From the NCBI GenBank assembly GCA_934256705.1, contig CAKQPF010000009.1, forward strand, positions 1 through 64,000: a stretch of 64,000 nucleotides of DNA. Reading direction: 5' to 3'. The stretch is from an uncultured Prevotella sp. (lineage in GTDB: Bacteria > Bacteroidota > Bacteroidia > Bacteroidales > Bacteroidaceae). Shown piece by piece: positions 63,242 to 64,000 of this stretch. A program made the position numbers and the translations under genes. Below the pieces are notes generated by a model. It worked only from the letters and a program-made list of their open reading frames with translations. It ran no database searches and was not told the origin of the DNA. Position 1 is the stretch's first letter, and every line of letters begins with the position of its first letter.

Positions 63242-64000
63242 TTAGAGATTGATCTTTACACCAGCCAGGAAGCTGCGGCACTGAGGCAACTGACCGAGGT
63301 CAATGCCCTGACCTATCACACCCGATGTCATGGTAAACTCAGGGTCGCTGCCGATGTACTTGCTCCATGTGAACAGGTTGTTGGCCTGAATCCAGAACTG
63401 GAATCCCTTGATGAACTTGGTGTCCATAGGCAGTGAGTAGCTCAATGTGACGGTCTTCAGGCGGAGATAGCTGCCGTCCTCTATCCAGCGGTCGCTGAAA
63501 CGGCTGTTGCCCATCGGGTCCTGGAAGGTGGCCTTAGGCATATTCGTCACCTGACCTTCGCTCTGCCAACGGTTGTTGAGCGCAGTGGTCTGGTTCATGT
63601 ATCGGCTTCCAGACTCCAGCTGCTGGCGCATATAGTTATAGACATCATTGCCTACGCTGTAGTTGAAATTGAAATCAAGGCGGAAACGCTTGTAGGCGAA
63701 CGAGGTGAAGATATTGCCATAGAAGTCAGGATTAGGGTCGCCTATCACCTCACAGTCCTGACTGTTGATGATATGGTTGCCGTCCTTATCCACAAACTGC
63801 ATGTCGCCGGCGCTGAAGTATTTCCTGTCAATGCCGTTGGCACCGATGATGTAGAGGGCGGCATCCAGTGCATCCTCTGTGCTCTTGAACACACCCGCCG
63901 TGCGGTAGCCATAGAAGAGGTTGGCAGGTTTGCCCACCTGAGTCCTGACAGTAGCGCCATATACGGTGTTGTCGATATACTTCTTGCCTTCCGGCAGAGA
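63242..64000 (-). CDS. SusC/RagA-family TonB-dependent transporter, C-terminal part
   Basis: The frame is open to the window edge, so only the last 252 residues are present and the start lies beyond 64000. Visible sequence is SusC barrel: GKPANLFYGYRTAGVFKSTED, DKDGNHIINSQDCEVIGDPNPDFYG split over two strands, FNFNYSVGNDVYNYMR and a C-terminus FLAGVKINL. It forms an outer-membrane pore working with the SusD lipoprotein downstream. Confidence 0.95.
   Translation of the reverse strand, partial: SLPEGKKYIDNTVYGATVRTQVGKPANLFYGYRTAGVFKSTEDALDAALYIIGANGIDRKYFSAGDMQFVDKDGNHIINSQDCEVIGDPNPDFYGNIFTSFAYKRFRLDFNFNYSVGNDVYNYMRQQLESGSRYMNQTTALNNRWQSEGQVTNMPKATFQDPMGNSRFSDRWIEDGSYLRLKTVTLSYSLPMDTKFIKGFQFWIQANNLFTWSKYIGSDPEFTMTSGVIGQGIDLGQLPQCRSFLAGVKINL

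Overview
The window looks like chromosomal DNA of a Bacteroidales bacterium, most plausibly Prevotellaceae (Prevotella/Segatella-like). Supporting signs are the Bacteroidota promoter signature (TTTG/TTGG, 19-20 bp, TANNTTTGC) before many genes, a SusC/SusD pair, a hybrid two-component regulator of the Bacteroides type, a type IX-secretion-like C-terminal tail, the LL-diaminopimelate aminotransferase route, the purH-mreBCD-mrdA-rodA order and a trpBEGDCA operon. Genus is inference; no rRNA or tRNA gene was found.

Layout. 1-1514 has no convincing gene and is full of repeats (nested palindrome, 307-bp direct repeat, interspersed hairpin repeats). 1515-17562 is a leftward cluster of glutamine-dependent enzymes: carB, carA, pyrG, a PurF-type amidophosphoribosyltransferase, asnB, gltD, gltB. 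17973-24635 is a leftward cell-shape operon headed by a stand-alone IMP cyclohydrolase (PurH N-terminal domain), then mreB, mreC, mreD, PBP2 and RodA. 25636-30251 holds a MATE transporter, rmuC and a secreted pectate-lyase-like protein. 30457-36862 is the trp operon, with a complete leader: Bacteroidota promoter, a 14-residue leader peptide with three consecutive Trp codons, competing RNA stems and an intrinsic terminator. trpF is absent. 37008-41662 is an accessory stretch: a small membrane protein, an AAA+/DUF4143 ATPase driven from a 33-bp tandem promoter-like array, a DUF1963-type protein and a Sel1/TPR protein. 42041-44256 is dapF-dapL. 44590-48760 is a ppk-ppx-porin polyphosphate/phosphate module. 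49028-49864 is an HD-domain protein beside a 226-bp MITE. 50458-64000 is a probable protein/peptide-acquisition locus: two related secreted HExxH proteins, a hybrid sensor-regulator, an S9 prolyl-type peptidase, SusD and a partial SusC.

The most unusual content is between the genes. Three dispersed elements of about 177 bp (25292, 44391, 59814) each carry six or seven palindromic units on an exact 22-bp period. A fourth, unrelated 22-bp palindromic array lies at 52735-52844. Two other interspersed repeat families (here A and B) show compensatory base changes in their stems, so the hairpin appears to be what is conserved. These arrays, the trp attenuator, the promoter array of the ATPase and the peptidase/SusCD locus are the main leads.
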